From contig NZ_JAFMTR010000042.1 in NCBI RefSeq assembly GCF_018682675.1, positions 1-64,000 of the forward strand: a stretch of 64,000 bases of DNA. The letters are read 5' to 3'. This stretch comes from Sphingopyxis soli (GTDB lineage Bacteria > Pseudomonadota > Alphaproteobacteria > Sphingomonadales > Sphingomonadaceae). Shown piece after piece: positions 17,164-26,494 of the stretch; the stretch's first letter is position 1, and each line of letters opens with the position of its first letter. Made by a program: the position numbers and the translations under genes. The notes under the pieces were generated by a model. It saw nothing but the letters and a program-made list of their open reading frames with translations. It searched no databases and was not told where the DNA came from.

Positions 17164-17700
17164 CTAGTGCGCCTCGGCGTTCCGGTCAACCGGCTTGGCA
17201 CGGATCAGGCGCGCGGCGAGTTGACGGACCGTTCGCCCGCTGACCGGATCGCGCCATTCGGGGGCGACGGTGCGGAGCGGGCCGAGGACGAAGGCGCGCC
17301 CGGCCATTGCGGGGTGCGGGACGGTGACGTCGGCGTCGCTCCACGCGCCGCCCGACCAGAGCAGAATATCGAGGTCGAGCGTCCGCGCGCTCCATCGCTG
17401 GCCGGTGCGGCGGCCGAACTGCGCTTCGATTTCGTGCAGCCGCGCGAGCAACTCGGGCGGCGTGAGCGGCGAGGCGACGAGCGCGACGGCATTGGCATAG
17501 CGCCGGCGCGACGGCCCCAGCGGATCGCTGGCGATGATCGGGCTGGCGTCGACCGGCTCGATCTCGTCGCTTTCGAGTGCGGCGAGCGCGGCGAGCAGAA
17601 TGCGCCGCGGATCGCCATGACGCGCATGGCGGCGGTTCGAGCCGAGCCCGATGGCATAGAGGGCCAATCGACGCTTTGAGGCGGGCGTTGCGCTGGTCAT
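17164..17700 (-). CDS. folK: 2-amino-4-hydroxy-6-hydroxymethyldihydropteridine pyrophosphokinase
   Basis: HPPK transfers pyrophosphate from ATP to 6-hydroxymethyl-dihydropterin in folate synthesis. The 178-residue protein has the N-terminal IGLGSN motif, the family signature RTLDLDILLW with catalytic metal-binding aspartates, and PHPAMAGRAFVLGPL. ATG at 17700 lies close before the first strand (RRLALYAIGLGSN). Other folate genes are not adjacent. The loop region GSNRRHARHGDPRR is more basic than in most HPPKs. Confidence 0.93.
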   Translation of the reverse strand: MTSATPASKRRLALYAIGLGSNRRHARHGDPRRILLAALAALESDEIEPVDASPIIASDPLGPSRRRYANAVALVASPLTPPELLARLHEIEAQFGRRTGQRWSARTLDLDILLWSGGAWSDADVTVPHPAMAGRAFVLGPLRTVAPEWRDPVSGRTVRQLAARLIRAKPVDRNAEAH

Positions 17701-17723
17701 GGCGGAGCGCCTATCGCAGCCGC

Positions 17724-18413
17724 GTGGAGATTGTAAGCCCCCTGCCGGGAACCGAGCCGTCCCGCGATTGCCTGCGCTGTCCGCGGCTTGTCGCGTTTCG
17801 GCGCCAATGTCGGGTCGATCATCCCGACTGGTGGAACGCGCCGGTTTATGCCTTTGGCGATCCAGATGGATGGCTCGCGTTCGCAGGCCTCGCGCCCGGA
17901 AAGCATGGGGCGAACCGGACGGGGCGTCCATTTACCGGCGACCATGCCGGCGACCTGTTGTTCGCGACGCTTGCCGAGTTCGGATTGAGCGAGGGCATTT
18001 ATGACGCGCGCCCCGACGATGGGCTGCGCCTTCGAGGGGCGATTATCGTCAACAGTGTCAAATGCCTGCCGCCCCGGAACAAGCCGACGCCAGCAGAAAT
18101 CGCGAACTGCCGCCCCTTTTTCGAACGACAGCTCGCCGCTTTGCCAAATTTGCGGGTCATCGTCGCGCTCGGACGAATTGCGCATGACGCGGCGCTTCGC
18201 GCCGCCGGTGCGCGGCTGGCGGCTTACCCTTTCGCGCATGGTGCGGTCCATGCGCTGGCCGATCGACGGTATCTTGTCGATAGCTATCACTGCTCGCGCT
18301 ACAATATGAACACCGGTCGGTTGACGCCGGCGATGTTCGCCGATGTGTTCCGCACCGCGCTCGTTCTCCGCGATCAGACGAGCGGCCGAAATTCCTCGAC
18401 GACGGCGCGATAG
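17724..18413 (+). CDS. Type-5 uracil-DNA glycosylase (UdgB)
   Basis: Base-excision repair enzyme that removes uracil from DNA. The 229-residue protein has the N-terminal 4Fe-4S cysteines (CLRCPRLV), motif 1 GLAPGKHGANRTGRPFTGD characteristic of family 5, NSVKCLPPRNKPTPAE, and motif 3 SYHCSRYNMNTGRLT with the histidine. There is no ATG in a suitable position; GTG at 17724 places the cysteine pair at the normal distance from the N-terminus, but no strong ribosome site is visible, so the start is tentative. The 3' end overlaps the convergent rppH gene by 40 bp. Confidence 0.88.
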   Translation: MEIVSPLPGTEPSRDCLRCPRLVAFRRQCRVDHPDWWNAPVYAFGDPDGWLAFAGLAPGKHGANRTGRPFTGDHAGDLLFATLAEFGLSEGIYDARPDDGLRLRGAIIVNSVKCLPPRNKPTPAEIANCRPFFERQLAALPNLRVIVALGRIAHDAALRAAGARLAAYPFAHGAVHALADRRYLVDSYHCSRYNMNTGRLTPAMFADVFRTALVLRDQTSGRNSSTTAR

Positions 18414-18847
18414 AGCTGGCGCTTGAACGGCACGATCAGCATTTCGAGCTCATCGAGCTCGGCCCAGCGCCACGCCCGGAACTCCTGGTGCCGGGTTGCG
18501 ATGTCGACGTCGCTATCCTCGCCCATGAAGCGCATCAGGAACCAGTGCTGCCGCTGGCCGCGATATTTGCCGCCCCACATCTTGCCCATCAGATGGTCGG
18601 GCAGGTCATAGAAATACTCGGTCTTGCTGCGCGCAATGATCTCGACCAGCCCGCCATGGACGCCCGTCTCTTCGCCAAGCTCGCGGATCGCCGCTTCTTC
18701 GGCATCCTCGCCGGGATCGATCCCCCCTTGCGGCATCTGCCAGGCGTCCTCCGCCGAATCGAGCCGCTGGCCGACGAACACGCGGCCATCGCGGTTCGCG
18801 AGCATCACGCCGGCGCAGGGGCGGTAGGGGAGATTGTCGTCACTCAT
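18374..18847 (-). CDS. rppH: RNA pyrophosphohydrolase, Nudix family
   Basis: 157-residue Nudix hydrolase that removes pyrophosphate from the 5' end of mRNA to start decay, or the related dinucleoside polyphosphatase. The Nudix box is GGIDPGEDAEEAAIRELGEE followed by TG. The RppH/NudH-like start YRPCAGVMLANRDGRVFVGQR and the GQRQHWFLMRF strand are also present. Its ATG overlaps the stop of the upstream esterase gene by 4 bp, so the two are cotranscribed leftward. Confidence 0.93.
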   Translation of the reverse strand: MSDDNLPYRPCAGVMLANRDGRVFVGQRLDSAEDAWQMPQGGIDPGEDAEEAAIRELGEETGVHGGLVEIIARSKTEYFYDLPDHLMGKMWGGKYRGQRQHWFLMRFMGEDSDVDIATRHQEFRAWRWAELDELEMLIVPFKRQLYRAVVEEFRPLV

Positions 18848-19785
18848 GCGCCGGCTTCGGTGACGATAGCCTTGAGCACTGTCAAGGCGCCGCGAATATC
18901 ATCCTTCGCGCTCGGAATGCCCTGCGACAGGTTGATGAAGCCGTGGATGGTGCCGCGCGCCTCGCGATAGGTCGTGGGGACGCCCGCTTCGATCAGCTTC
19001 GCCGCATAAGCGCGGCCCTGATCGCGGAGCGGGTCGAGCCCTGCGGTGACGAGCAGCGTCGGCGGCATCCCCTCTGCCGGGAAATCGAGCGGCGCGGCGC
19101 GGCGGTCAGCCGGGTCGGGGGCATAATGGCCCGAGAACCAGGTCATGCTGCTTTCGGTCAGCAGATGCCCTTCGCCGAAATCGCGATAGCTTTGCCAGTC
19201 GTTGCTGGTCGTCACGGCGGGATAGATCGGGTGGATCGCGATCACCGGCTTCGACGCGGGATTGTCGCGCAGCGCAAGCGCGGTGACGATCGTAAGGTTG
19301 CCGCCTGCGCTCTCACCCGCCAGCACGAGGCCGGTGCAGGGGATATTGTCGGCGACCCAGCGCGCTGCGGCCTCGCAATCCTCGGGGGCGGCGGGGAAGG
19401 GGTGTTCGGGCGCCAGGCGGTAATCGACCGCGACCACCGGCATGTCGAGGCTGCGCGCCGCTTCCGCGCAATAGGCGTCGTGCGTGTCGAGATCGCCGAT
19501 CACCCAGCCGCCGCCGTGGAAAAAGACCAGCACGGGCCCCGATCCGCGATCGGGCCGATTGTCGTAGATGCGGACGCGAATCTCGCCCGCCGGTCCCGGA
19601 ATGACGCGGTCCTCGACCTTGGCGATGTCGCCGCGTGGAGAATCCGCCATTTGGGTCATCGCCCGGAACATCTCGCGCGCGCCGTCGGCCGGAAGATCCT
19701 CCATCTTCGGGCCTTCCTGCGCGTTGAGGAACGCAAGAAAAGCGGCCACGTCGGGGCGGGTGTAGTGGGTCGTGCCGTCGGTCAT
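18844..19785 (-). CDS. Alpha/beta-hydrolase, hormone-sensitive-lipase family esterase
   Basis: 313-residue carboxylesterase of the HSL/bacterial family IV type. The oxyanion-hole motif HGGGW, the nucleophile elbow GESAGG, the aspartate region TAGLDPLRDQG and the histidine in GTIHGFINL are all in order. Start at 19785 is preferred because AAGGG lies 9 bases upstream; an ATG three codons earlier leaves no spacing. No signal peptide is visible, so it is cytoplasmic. It is the promoter-proximal partner of rppH. The natural ester is unknown. Confidence 0.88.
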   Translation of the reverse strand: MTDGTTHYTRPDVAAFLAFLNAQEGPKMEDLPADGAREMFRAMTQMADSPRGDIAKVEDRVIPGPAGEIRVRIYDNRPDRGSGPVLVFFHGGGWVIGDLDTHDAYCAEAARSLDMPVVAVDYRLAPEHPFPAAPEDCEAAARWVADNIPCTGLVLAGESAGGNLTIVTALALRDNPASKPVIAIHPIYPAVTTSNDWQSYRDFGEGHLLTESSMTWFSGHYAPDPADRRAAPLDFPAEGMPPTLLVTAGLDPLRDQGRAYAAKLIEAGVPTTYREARGTIHGFINLSQGIPSAKDDIRGALTVLKAIVTEAGA

Positions 19786-19972
19786 CCTGTCCATCCCTTA
19801 CTCATGTTCTTCGGTCCGGGTATTCGGCATCGGCCGGCCAAATTCAATCGCAAATCGAAACCGACCGCGTCCTGCCGCTTTGCGGCGCACAATTTTTTCT
19901 CAATTGCGGCTCGTGCCGTACAGGCCTAGGCCAATGTCACAGGTTCGCAAGATTCAAAGGCAGATACGAAAA

Positions 19973-21835
19973 ATGGCGACAGCGGTAGAGGACCGGGCCG
20001 ACAATCGGCAGTCCCCCCTTTCGGATGCGGTTGTAGTCAGATTTGCAGGCGACAGTGGCGACGGGATGCAGCTGACCGGCGGTCAGTTTACCTTGTCGTC
20101 GGCGCTTGCGGGCAACGACTTTGCGACTTTCCCCGATTTTCCGGCCGAGATTCGCGCCCCGCAAGGAACATTGTTCGGGGTCTCGGCCTTCCAGATCAAT
20201 TTCGGCTCGTCGGCGATCGAGACCGCGGGCGACGCGCCCGACGTGCTCGTCGCGATGAACCCGGCGGCGCTCAAGACCAATGTTCCGCAGCTGAAGCCGG
20301 GCGGGCTGATCATTGCCGACGAGGGCGAATTCAACGATCGCAACCTCGCCAAGGCGAAATATGACGCGAACCCGCTCGACGACGGCAGCCTTGCGAAGTG
20401 GCAGCTGCTGAAGCTGAATATCAGCCAGCTCACCATGGATGCCGTGAAACCCTTCGGGCTCGGCAACAAGGAAGCGCTGCGCTGCAAGAATATGTGGACG
20501 CTGGGACTCGCGCTCTGGATGTTCGACCGCGACCGCCAGCCGCTGATCGACTGGCTCGAGGCGAAATTCGCCAAGGACCCGAACCTTGCCGCGGCGAACG
20601 TCGCGGCGCTGAACGCCGGCCACGCCTATGGCGAGACCGCCGAGCTTGCGGGACCGCTCAAGCAACATCATGTCGATCCCGCGCCCGTCGCGCCCGGTCT
20701 CTACCGCACGCTGACCGGCGCCGAGGGCATCGCGCTCGGTCTCGTCGCGGGCGCACAGCTTGCGAAACTGCCGATGTTTTTCGGCGGCTATCCGATCACC
20801 CCGGCATCGGCGATCCTGCACCATCTGTCGCGGCTCAAGGAATATGACGTCACGACCTTCCAGGCCGAAGACGAGATCGCGGCAATCTGTTCGGCGATCG
20901 GCGCGAGCTATGGCGGGTCGCTCGGCGTGACCAGTTCGTCGGGGCCGGGCATCGCGCTGAAGGGCGAGGCGATGGGCCTTGCCATCATGACCGAGCTGCC
21001 GCTCGTCATCGTCAATTCGCAGCGCGGCGGACCCTCGACCGGCCTGCCGACGAAAACCGAGCAGTCGGACCTCTATCAGGCGGTCTATGGCCGCAACGGC
21101 GACGCGCCAATGCCGGTGATTGCCGCGCGATCGCCCGGCGACGCGTTCGAATGCGCGATCGAGGCGTGCCGCATTGCGGTGCAATATATGACCCCGGTGA
21201 TGCTGCTGACCGACGGCTATATCGCCAACGCGGCCGAGCCGTGGGCGGTACCCGACCTGACCAGCTATGAAGCCTTTCCGGTCGAATTCCTGACCGAAGT
21301 GCCCGAGGGCGGATTCAAACCCTATGGCCGCGACGATAATCTCAAGCGCCCGTGGGTGAAGCCCGGCACGCCCGGCCTTCTTCACCGCATCGGCGGTATC
21401 GAGAAGGAAGTCGACACCGGCCACATCAACTATGCGCCCGACAACCATCAGGCGATGACCGATATCCGCAAGGCGAAGGTCGATGGTGTAAAGGTGCCCG
21501 ACCAGGTGGTCGAACTCGGCGCCGAGGGCGGCAAGCTCGCGGTCGTCGGCTGGGGCTCGACCTTCGGCCCGATCCATCAGGCGGTGCGCCGCAAGCGCGC
21601 CGAGGGCAAAGACGTCAGCCACATCCACATCCGCCACATCTGGCCGCTGCCCGCCAATCTGGGCGAACTGCTCAAGAGCTTTGACAAGGTGATCGTGCCC
21701 GAAATGAACACCGGCCAGCTCAAGACGGTGCTGCGCGACCAGTATCTGGTCGACGCGAAGCCCGTGAACAAGGTGTCGGGCCAGCCGTTCACCATCGCCG
21801 AAATCGAAACCGCCATCGAAGGAGCGCTCGCATGA
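19973..21835 (+). CDS. korA: 2-oxoacid:acceptor oxidoreductase subunit alpha (gamma-alpha fusion)
   Basis: Subunit of a 2-oxoglutarate:ferredoxin oxidoreductase-type enzyme (2-oxoglutarate plus CoA to succinyl-CoA with reduced ferredoxin). About 620 residues: an N-terminal gamma domain (VVRFAGDSGDGMQLTGGQF; FPDFPAEIRAPQG) then an alpha domain (FFGGYPITPASAILHHLSRL; TSSSGPGIALKGEAMGLA; PVMLLTDGYIANAAEPW). An in-frame ATG at 19934 is also possible; 19973 is chosen because the family usually begins shortly before the gamma domain, but neither ribosome site is decisive. It overlaps korB by 4 bp. Confidence 0.9.
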   Translation: MATAVEDRADNRQSPLSDAVVVRFAGDSGDGMQLTGGQFTLSSALAGNDFATFPDFPAEIRAPQGTLFGVSAFQINFGSSAIETAGDAPDVLVAMNPAALKTNVPQLKPGGLIIADEGEFNDRNLAKAKYDANPLDDGSLAKWQLLKLNISQLTMDAVKPFGLGNKEALRCKNMWTLGLALWMFDRDRQPLIDWLEAKFAKDPNLAAANVAALNAGHAYGETAELAGPLKQHHVDPAPVAPGLYRTLTGAEGIALGLVAGAQLAKLPMFFGGYPITPASAILHHLSRLKEYDVTTFQAEDEIAAICSAIGASYGGSLGVTSSSGPGIALKGEAMGLAIMTELPLVIVNSQRGGPSTGLPTKTEQSDLYQAVYGRNGDAPMPVIAARSPGDAFECAIEACRIAVQYMTPVMLLTDGYIANAAEPWAVPDLTSYEAFPVEFLTEVPEGGFKPYGRDDNLKRPWVKPGTPGLLHRIGGIEKEVDTGHINYAPDNHQAMTDIRKAKVDGVKVPDQVVELGAEGGKLAVVGWGSTFGPIHQAVRRKRAEGKDVSHIHIRHIWPLPANLGELLKSFDKVIVPEMNTGQLKTVLRDQYLVDAKPVNKVSGQPFTIAEIETAIEGALA

Positions 21836-22869
21836 ACGAGATGACCACCATCGCGCGCACCACCACGCTCAAGGATTGGGAAACCGATCAGGAAGTCCGC
21901 TGGTGCCCCGGCTGCGGCGACTATGCGATCCTCAAAGCCGTGCAGCGCACGATGCCCGAAATCGGCACCGCGCCCGAGAACACCGTGTTCATCAGCGGCA
22001 TCGGCTGCTCGTCGCGTTTCCCCTATTATATGGAAACCTATGGCTTCCACACGATCCACGGCCGTGCGCCGGCGTTCGCGACAGGGCTGAAGCTTGCCAA
22101 TCCGGACCTCGATATCTGGATCGTCACCGGCGATGGTGATGGGCTGTCGATCGGCGGCAACCACACGATGCACCTCATCCGCCGCAATCTCGATTGCCAG
22201 ATCATGCTGTTCAACAACGAGATCTACGGCCTCACCAAGGGGCAATATTCACCGACCAGCCGCGTCGGCACGACAAGCCCGTCGACGCCTTACGGCTCGG
22301 TCGATCGTCCGGCGCAGCCTGCGGCGTTCGCGCTGGGCGCCGGTGCGCGGTTCGTCGCGCGCGGCTTCGACGTATCGAAAGAGTTGCCCAACGTGCTGAA
22401 GGCCGCTCATGCCCATAAGGGCGCGGCCTTTATCGAAATTTTCCAGAACTGTATCGTCTATAATAAAGACGTGTTCGAGGATTTCGCCGCACCGAAGGGC
22501 GCCGAAGATCGCCAGCTCTGGCTCAAGCAGGGCGAACCCATGCTCTATGCCAAGGGCACCAAGGGCATCGCGCTCGACGCCGACGAACTGCACCTCAAGA
22601 CCGTCGATGTCGTCGATGGCGACTGGGAAGCAGCGGGCGTGATCGTCCACGACGTGACCAACCGCAGTGTCGCGCACATGCTCGTCGAAATGCGCTTCGG
22701 CGAATTCCCGATGGCGCTCGGCGTCCTTTACGACGATCCGCGCCCGACTTTCGAGGCCGACGTCGTCCGCCAGAACAAGGCGGCGAGCGAAGGCAAGACG
22801 GCCGATCTGCAAGGCCTGCTCAAGAAGGGGCAAACCTGGACGGTGACCGAGGGCGGTCCCGAACTCTGA
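21832..22869 (+). CDS. korB: 2-oxoacid:ferredoxin oxidoreductase subunit beta
   Basis: Thiamine-diphosphate-binding beta subunit, 345 residues, partner of the preceding alpha subunit. Cys25 and Cys28 (WCPGCGDYAI) and the later GIGCSSRF cysteine are probable 4Fe-4S ligands. The TPP motif runs from VTGDGDGLSIGGNH to NNEIYGLTKGQYSPTS. The ATGA overlap with korA shows coupled translation. KorAB-type enzymes are found in several aerobic bacteria beside or instead of the 2-oxoglutarate dehydrogenase complex; which holds here cannot be seen from this window. Confidence 0.93.
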   Translation: MNEMTTIARTTTLKDWETDQEVRWCPGCGDYAILKAVQRTMPEIGTAPENTVFISGIGCSSRFPYYMETYGFHTIHGRAPAFATGLKLANPDLDIWIVTGDGDGLSIGGNHTMHLIRRNLDCQIMLFNNEIYGLTKGQYSPTSRVGTTSPSTPYGSVDRPAQPAAFALGAGARFVARGFDVSKELPNVLKAAHAHKGAAFIEIFQNCIVYNKDVFEDFAAPKGAEDRQLWLKQGEPMLYAKGTKGIALDADELHLKTVDVVDGDWEAAGVIVHDVTNRSVAHMLVEMRFGEFPMALGVLYDDPRPTFEADVVRQNKAASEGKTADLQGLLKKGQTWTVTEGGPEL

Positions 22870-22909
22870 CGTCTTGCGAAGGGCTTGCCGGTCGGGTTTA
22901 TAGGCCGGG

Positions 22910-23860
22910 ATGGACAATCTGACGCACAGTCTCGTCGGCGCGGTACTCGGTCAGCTCGGTCTCAAGAAAAGGACCGGGCTCGCGATGCCGACGCTGATTA
23001 TTGCGGCGAACCTGCCTGACATCGACGCGGGCTGTGCGATCTATGGCATCGAGTCGCTGTCGATGCGGCGCGGGATCACGCATGGTCCGATCGCGCTGTT
23101 GGTGTTGCCGCCGATCCTCTGGGCGCTGATGCTTGCCTTCGATCGCTGGCAAGACCGGCGCGGCAAGCGCCCCGCAGGAAGGCTGCCGGTCGATAAAGGC
23201 TGGCTGCTCGCGCTCGCCTATATCGGTTGCCTCAGTCATCCGGCGCTCGATTGGCTCAACAATTACGGCATCCGGCTGCTCGAGCCGTTCAGCCATCGCT
23301 GGTTCTACGGCGATACGCTGTTCATCATCGATCTCTGGATCTGGATCGCACTCGGCCTGTCGGTGTGGCTGTCGCTCCGCCGCGAACGGCGCGGGACGGC
23401 GAACTGGCAGCGCCCGGCATGGGTCGGCTTTACCGCCGCCTGCGCCTATATTTTTGCCAACGGGTTGATCACCGGCCGCGCCGAAGCGCAGGCGGCCGAG
23501 TTGTTGCGAAGGGCGGGGCAGGACGGTGCGCTCGTTGTCGCCAGCCCGCCGCCGCTGGCGTTCTGGAGGCGCGACATCGCCTGGCGCCGCGACGGCTATT
23601 ACGGCGGCGGCGCCTATGCGCTCGGTTCCGGCAGCACGGTCGAGCCCGGCATTCCCGACGGCATGAACGATCTGCGACTCCAGGAATGGATAAAGGACGA
23701 CCCTGCCGCACGCGCCTTCCTCTTCTGGTCCAGGATGCCGGTCGCAGAAACCGGGGGCAGCGCGATCGTGCTGCATGACCAGCGCTATATGCAGCCAGTG
23801 GCGCGCGACCGCTTTACCGTCCGCGTGGAGGATCCCCGCGCCGCGACGGGTATCGAATAG
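22910..23860 (+). CDS. YdjM-like membrane-bound metal-dependent hydrolase (DUF457)
   Basis: 316-residue membrane protein of the LexA-binding, inner-membrane putative hydrolase family. Conserved metal-type residues are NLTHSLVGA at the N-terminus, NLPDID, the RRGITHGP histidine and the CLSHPALDWLNNYG block; several hydrophobic segments surround them. A soluble C-terminal part of about 120 residues (from about 205) follows and is longer than in short YdjM proteins. ATG at 22910 lies 40 bp after korB. The substrate is not known for this family. Confidence 0.78.
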   Translation: MDNLTHSLVGAVLGQLGLKKRTGLAMPTLIIAANLPDIDAGCAIYGIESLSMRRGITHGPIALLVLPPILWALMLAFDRWQDRRGKRPAGRLPVDKGWLLALAYIGCLSHPALDWLNNYGIRLLEPFSHRWFYGDTLFIIDLWIWIALGLSVWLSLRRERRGTANWQRPAWVGFTAACAYIFANGLITGRAEAQAAELLRRAGQDGALVVASPPPLAFWRRDIAWRRDGYYGGGAYALGSGSTVEPGIPDGMNDLRLQEWIKDDPAARAFLFWSRMPVAETGGSAIVLHDQRYMQPVARDRFTVRVEDPRAATGIE

Positions 23861-23999
23861 GCGCGCGTTCGCCCTGCCGCTTGTCGGAAAATCTCTGAAA
23901 AATTAGAGGGATCGCGCGCTCGCACTGGCCGCGCGTGACGTCATGAAGGCGTGCGACAACCGATTGTCAGGCCGCTGCTTTTCCGGCAGAAAGCGATAG

Positions 24000-25280
24000 A
24001 TGAACACGCATGTCAGTCCCCGCCGCGGCAAGGAGTTACTGCGGGCAGACCGGGCGTTTCGCACCGGCGGAGGGCTGGCGCGCCTGATGGCGCTCGCGCC
24101 GGCGCGCTTCTTCCACCGTCAGCTCGACCGCATCGACGCCGGGCTCGCTTATGGCGCGCTCGAAGGTCATCTGCCCGACGGCAGCGTGCGCATCCTCGGC
24201 GGTCGCGGCAAGGGGCCGACTGCGATCGTCCATCTGAAAAGCTGGGCGGCGCTCGTGCGGCTTGTGCTGTCGGGTTCGGTCGGCTGGTACCGCGCCTGGG
24301 AGGCGGGGGAGTGGAGCTCGCCCGATCCGGTGGCGCTGTTCGACCTGTTCATGCGCAATGGCGAGACGCTCGGCAATGCGGGGCGGCCGCGTGGCCCGTT
24401 GCACTGGCTCAACCGTGCGTCGCATTTCCTCAACCGCAACAATCGCGCGGGGTCGCGGCGCAACATCCACGCGCATTACGACCTCGGCAATGATTTCTAC
24501 AGCCTGTGGCTCGATGCGCGGATGAATTATTCGAGCGCGCTCTTCGGCGATGCAGGACAGACGCTGGAGGAAGCGCAGATATCGAAGCTCGACGCGATCC
24601 TCGACCGGCTCGACCTGCGTTCGGGCGGGCGTCTGCTCGAGATCGGCTGCGGCTGGGGCGCGCTTGCCGAACGCGCCGTCGAGCGGCACGACGTCATCTA
24701 CACCGGGATCACCCTGTCACCGTCGCAGGCCGAGATTGCCGACCGGCGGTTGCACGCGGTCGACCTGTCGGGGCGATCGCGGATCGAGCTTTGCGATTAT
24801 CGCGATGCGCAGGGCCCCTATGACGCAATCGCGAGTGTGGAGATGGTCGAAGCGGTCGGGCAGGCCTATTGGCCCGTCTATCTCGACACGATCGCGCGCC
24901 TGTTGCGCCCCGGTGGCCGCGCGGCGATCCAGTATATCCTGATCAGCGACGCGCTGTTCGAGCGTTACGCGGCCAGTACAGACTTCATCCAGGCCTATAT
25001 CTTTCCGGGCGGCTGCCTGATTTCCGAAAGCCGTTTCCGCGCGTTGGCCGAGGAGAGGGGGCTTGCGTGGCGTGACGTTCGACATTTCGGGCTCGGCTAT
25101 GCCGAAACGCTGCGCCAGTGGCGCGAGCGGTTCGATGCGGCGGTCTCCGAGGGGCACCTGCCGGCGGGGTTCGACGACCGTTTCGTGCGGCTCTGGCGCT
25201 ATTATCTGCAATATTGTGAAGGGGGCTTTCGCGGCGGCGGCATCGACGTCGCGCAGGTGACGCTCGAAAAAACAGGCTGA
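24000..25280 (+). CDS. cfa: Cyclopropane-fatty-acyl-phospholipid synthase
   Basis: SAM-dependent methyltransferase that adds a methylene bridge to unsaturated acyl chains of membrane phospholipids. 426 residues: an N-terminal lipid-binding region, HYDLGNDFYSLW (159-170), the SAM motif LEIGCGWG (213-220), the SVEMVEAVGQ active-site segment, QYILISD and FIFPGG-like YIFPGGCLIS. ATG at 24000 has only a weak ribosome site. The next gene, a serine hydrolase, starts 20 bp after the stop. The methyltransferase family is sure; related mycolic-type methyltransferases cannot be fully excluded. Confidence 0.9.
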   Translation: MNTHVSPRRGKELLRADRAFRTGGGLARLMALAPARFFHRQLDRIDAGLAYGALEGHLPDGSVRILGGRGKGPTAIVHLKSWAALVRLVLSGSVGWYRAWEAGEWSSPDPVALFDLFMRNGETLGNAGRPRGPLHWLNRASHFLNRNNRAGSRRNIHAHYDLGNDFYSLWLDARMNYSSALFGDAGQTLEEAQISKLDAILDRLDLRSGGRLLEIGCGWGALAERAVERHDVIYTGITLSPSQAEIADRRLHAVDLSGRSRIELCDYRDAQGPYDAIASVEMVEAVGQAYWPVYLDTIARLLRPGGRAAIQYILISDALFERYAASTDFIQAYIFPGGCLISESRFRALAEERGLAWRDVRHFGLGYAETLRQWRERFDAAVSEGHLPAGFDDRFVRLWRYYLQYCEGGFRGGGIDVAQVTLEKTG

Positions 25281-25300
25281 AAACAAGCAGGGAGAAGGCA

Positions 25301-26488
25301 ATGCGAAGACTTTTGGCAGGCGCGCTGCTGTGCGCAGCCGTGGGGGCTAGTGTCCCCGCAGCCTCGCAAACCACCGAAGTTCGGCCTACCGACAATCTGC
25401 CAAAGGATCTGAATGTGCTGTTTTGGAGCCAGGACCAGCGTGACGCCGCCTTCCGGACGATGGAGACGGTCCCGAAAGTCGTCGTGCACACGATCAAGGC
25501 CGGCGGTCGCGCCTATCCCATGCCGCGGGGCAAGCCGATCGACCTCGGGCTCGACGTCGACGCCCATATGGCGGCACAGCGCAATGCGGGGCTGATCATC
25601 GTCCAGGACGGCAAAGTGCGACTGGAAAAATATGCGCTCGGCTATGGCGCCTCGGGTCGCTGGACGAGCTTTTCGGTCGCGAAGAGCTTCACTTCGACCC
25701 TCGTCGGCGCGGCGGTGAAGGACGGCTATATCAAGAGCCTCGACGACAAGGTCACCGTCTATATCCCGGGACTCAGGGGCTCGGCCTATGACGATGTCAG
25801 CGTGCGGCAATTGCTGACGATGACCTCGGGCGTCAAATGGAACGAGGATTATACCGATCCCAGATCCGACGTCGCGCAGTTCAATCTGCAAAAGCCGGTG
25901 CCGGGCGAAGACATAACGGTCAGCTATATGAAGACCCTGCCGCGCGAAGCGCCGGCGGGGTCGAAATGGGTGTACAAGACCGGCGAGACCAATTTGATCG
26001 GTGTGCTGGTGTCGAGCGCGACCGGCAAGACACTCTCGGATTATCTGTCGGAGAAGGTCTGGAAACCGTTCGGCATGGAGCAGGACGGGGTCTGGATGCT
26101 CGGGCCGACGGGGCACGAGATCAGCGGCTGCTGCATGTCGGCGAGCCTCAGGGATTATGCGCGCTTCGGCCAGTTCATCCTGAACGGCGGCGTCGCGGGC
26201 GGGAAGAAGGTTCTGCCGGACGACTGGCTCGCCGCGGCGACGACCAAACAGGCGGGGATCGACGTTCCCGGCCGCGGCTATGGTTATCAGTGGTGGACGA
26301 ACGACGATGGCAGCTTCGCCGCGCAGGGCATTTTCGGTCAGGGCATCTTCATCGACCCGAAACGCAGGCTCGTGATTGCCTCGAACGGCAATTGGCCGAC
26401 CGCGACCGACCCCGAAGGCGTCGGCAAGGCGCGCGAGGCCTTTTACAAGGCGGTGCAGGCTGCGATCGACCGCGAAGCGGCGAAATAA
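25301..26488 (+). CDS. Exported serine hydrolase, beta-lactamase/class C type
   Basis: 395-residue periplasmic protein with an N-terminal signal peptide (MRRLLAGALLCAAVGASVPA then AS). The penicillin-binding-protein-like active site is S125-V-A-K128 (FSVAKSFTSTLVG). A YKTGETN segment fits the third motif region, and WTNDDGSFAAQGIFGQGIFI is typical of class C-like esterases and 6-aminohexanoate-dimer-hydrolase-like proteins. A clear ribosome site (AGGGAGAAGG) precedes the ATG. It is likely cotranscribed with cfa. The substrate is unknown; true beta-lactamase activity should not be assumed. Confidence 0.85.
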   Translation: MRRLLAGALLCAAVGASVPAASQTTEVRPTDNLPKDLNVLFWSQDQRDAAFRTMETVPKVVVHTIKAGGRAYPMPRGKPIDLGLDVDAHMAAQRNAGLIIVQDGKVRLEKYALGYGASGRWTSFSVAKSFTSTLVGAAVKDGYIKSLDDKVTVYIPGLRGSAYDDVSVRQLLTMTSGVKWNEDYTDPRSDVAQFNLQKPVPGEDITVSYMKTLPREAPAGSKWVYKTGETNLIGVLVSSATGKTLSDYLSEKVWKPFGMEQDGVWMLGPTGHEISGCCMSASLRDYARFGQFILNGGVAGGKKVLPDDWLAAATTKQAGIDVPGRGYGYQWWTNDDGSFAAQGIFGQGIFIDPKRRLVIASNGNWPTATDPEGVGKAREAFYKAVQAAIDREAAK

Positions 26489-26494
26489 GCGGGG

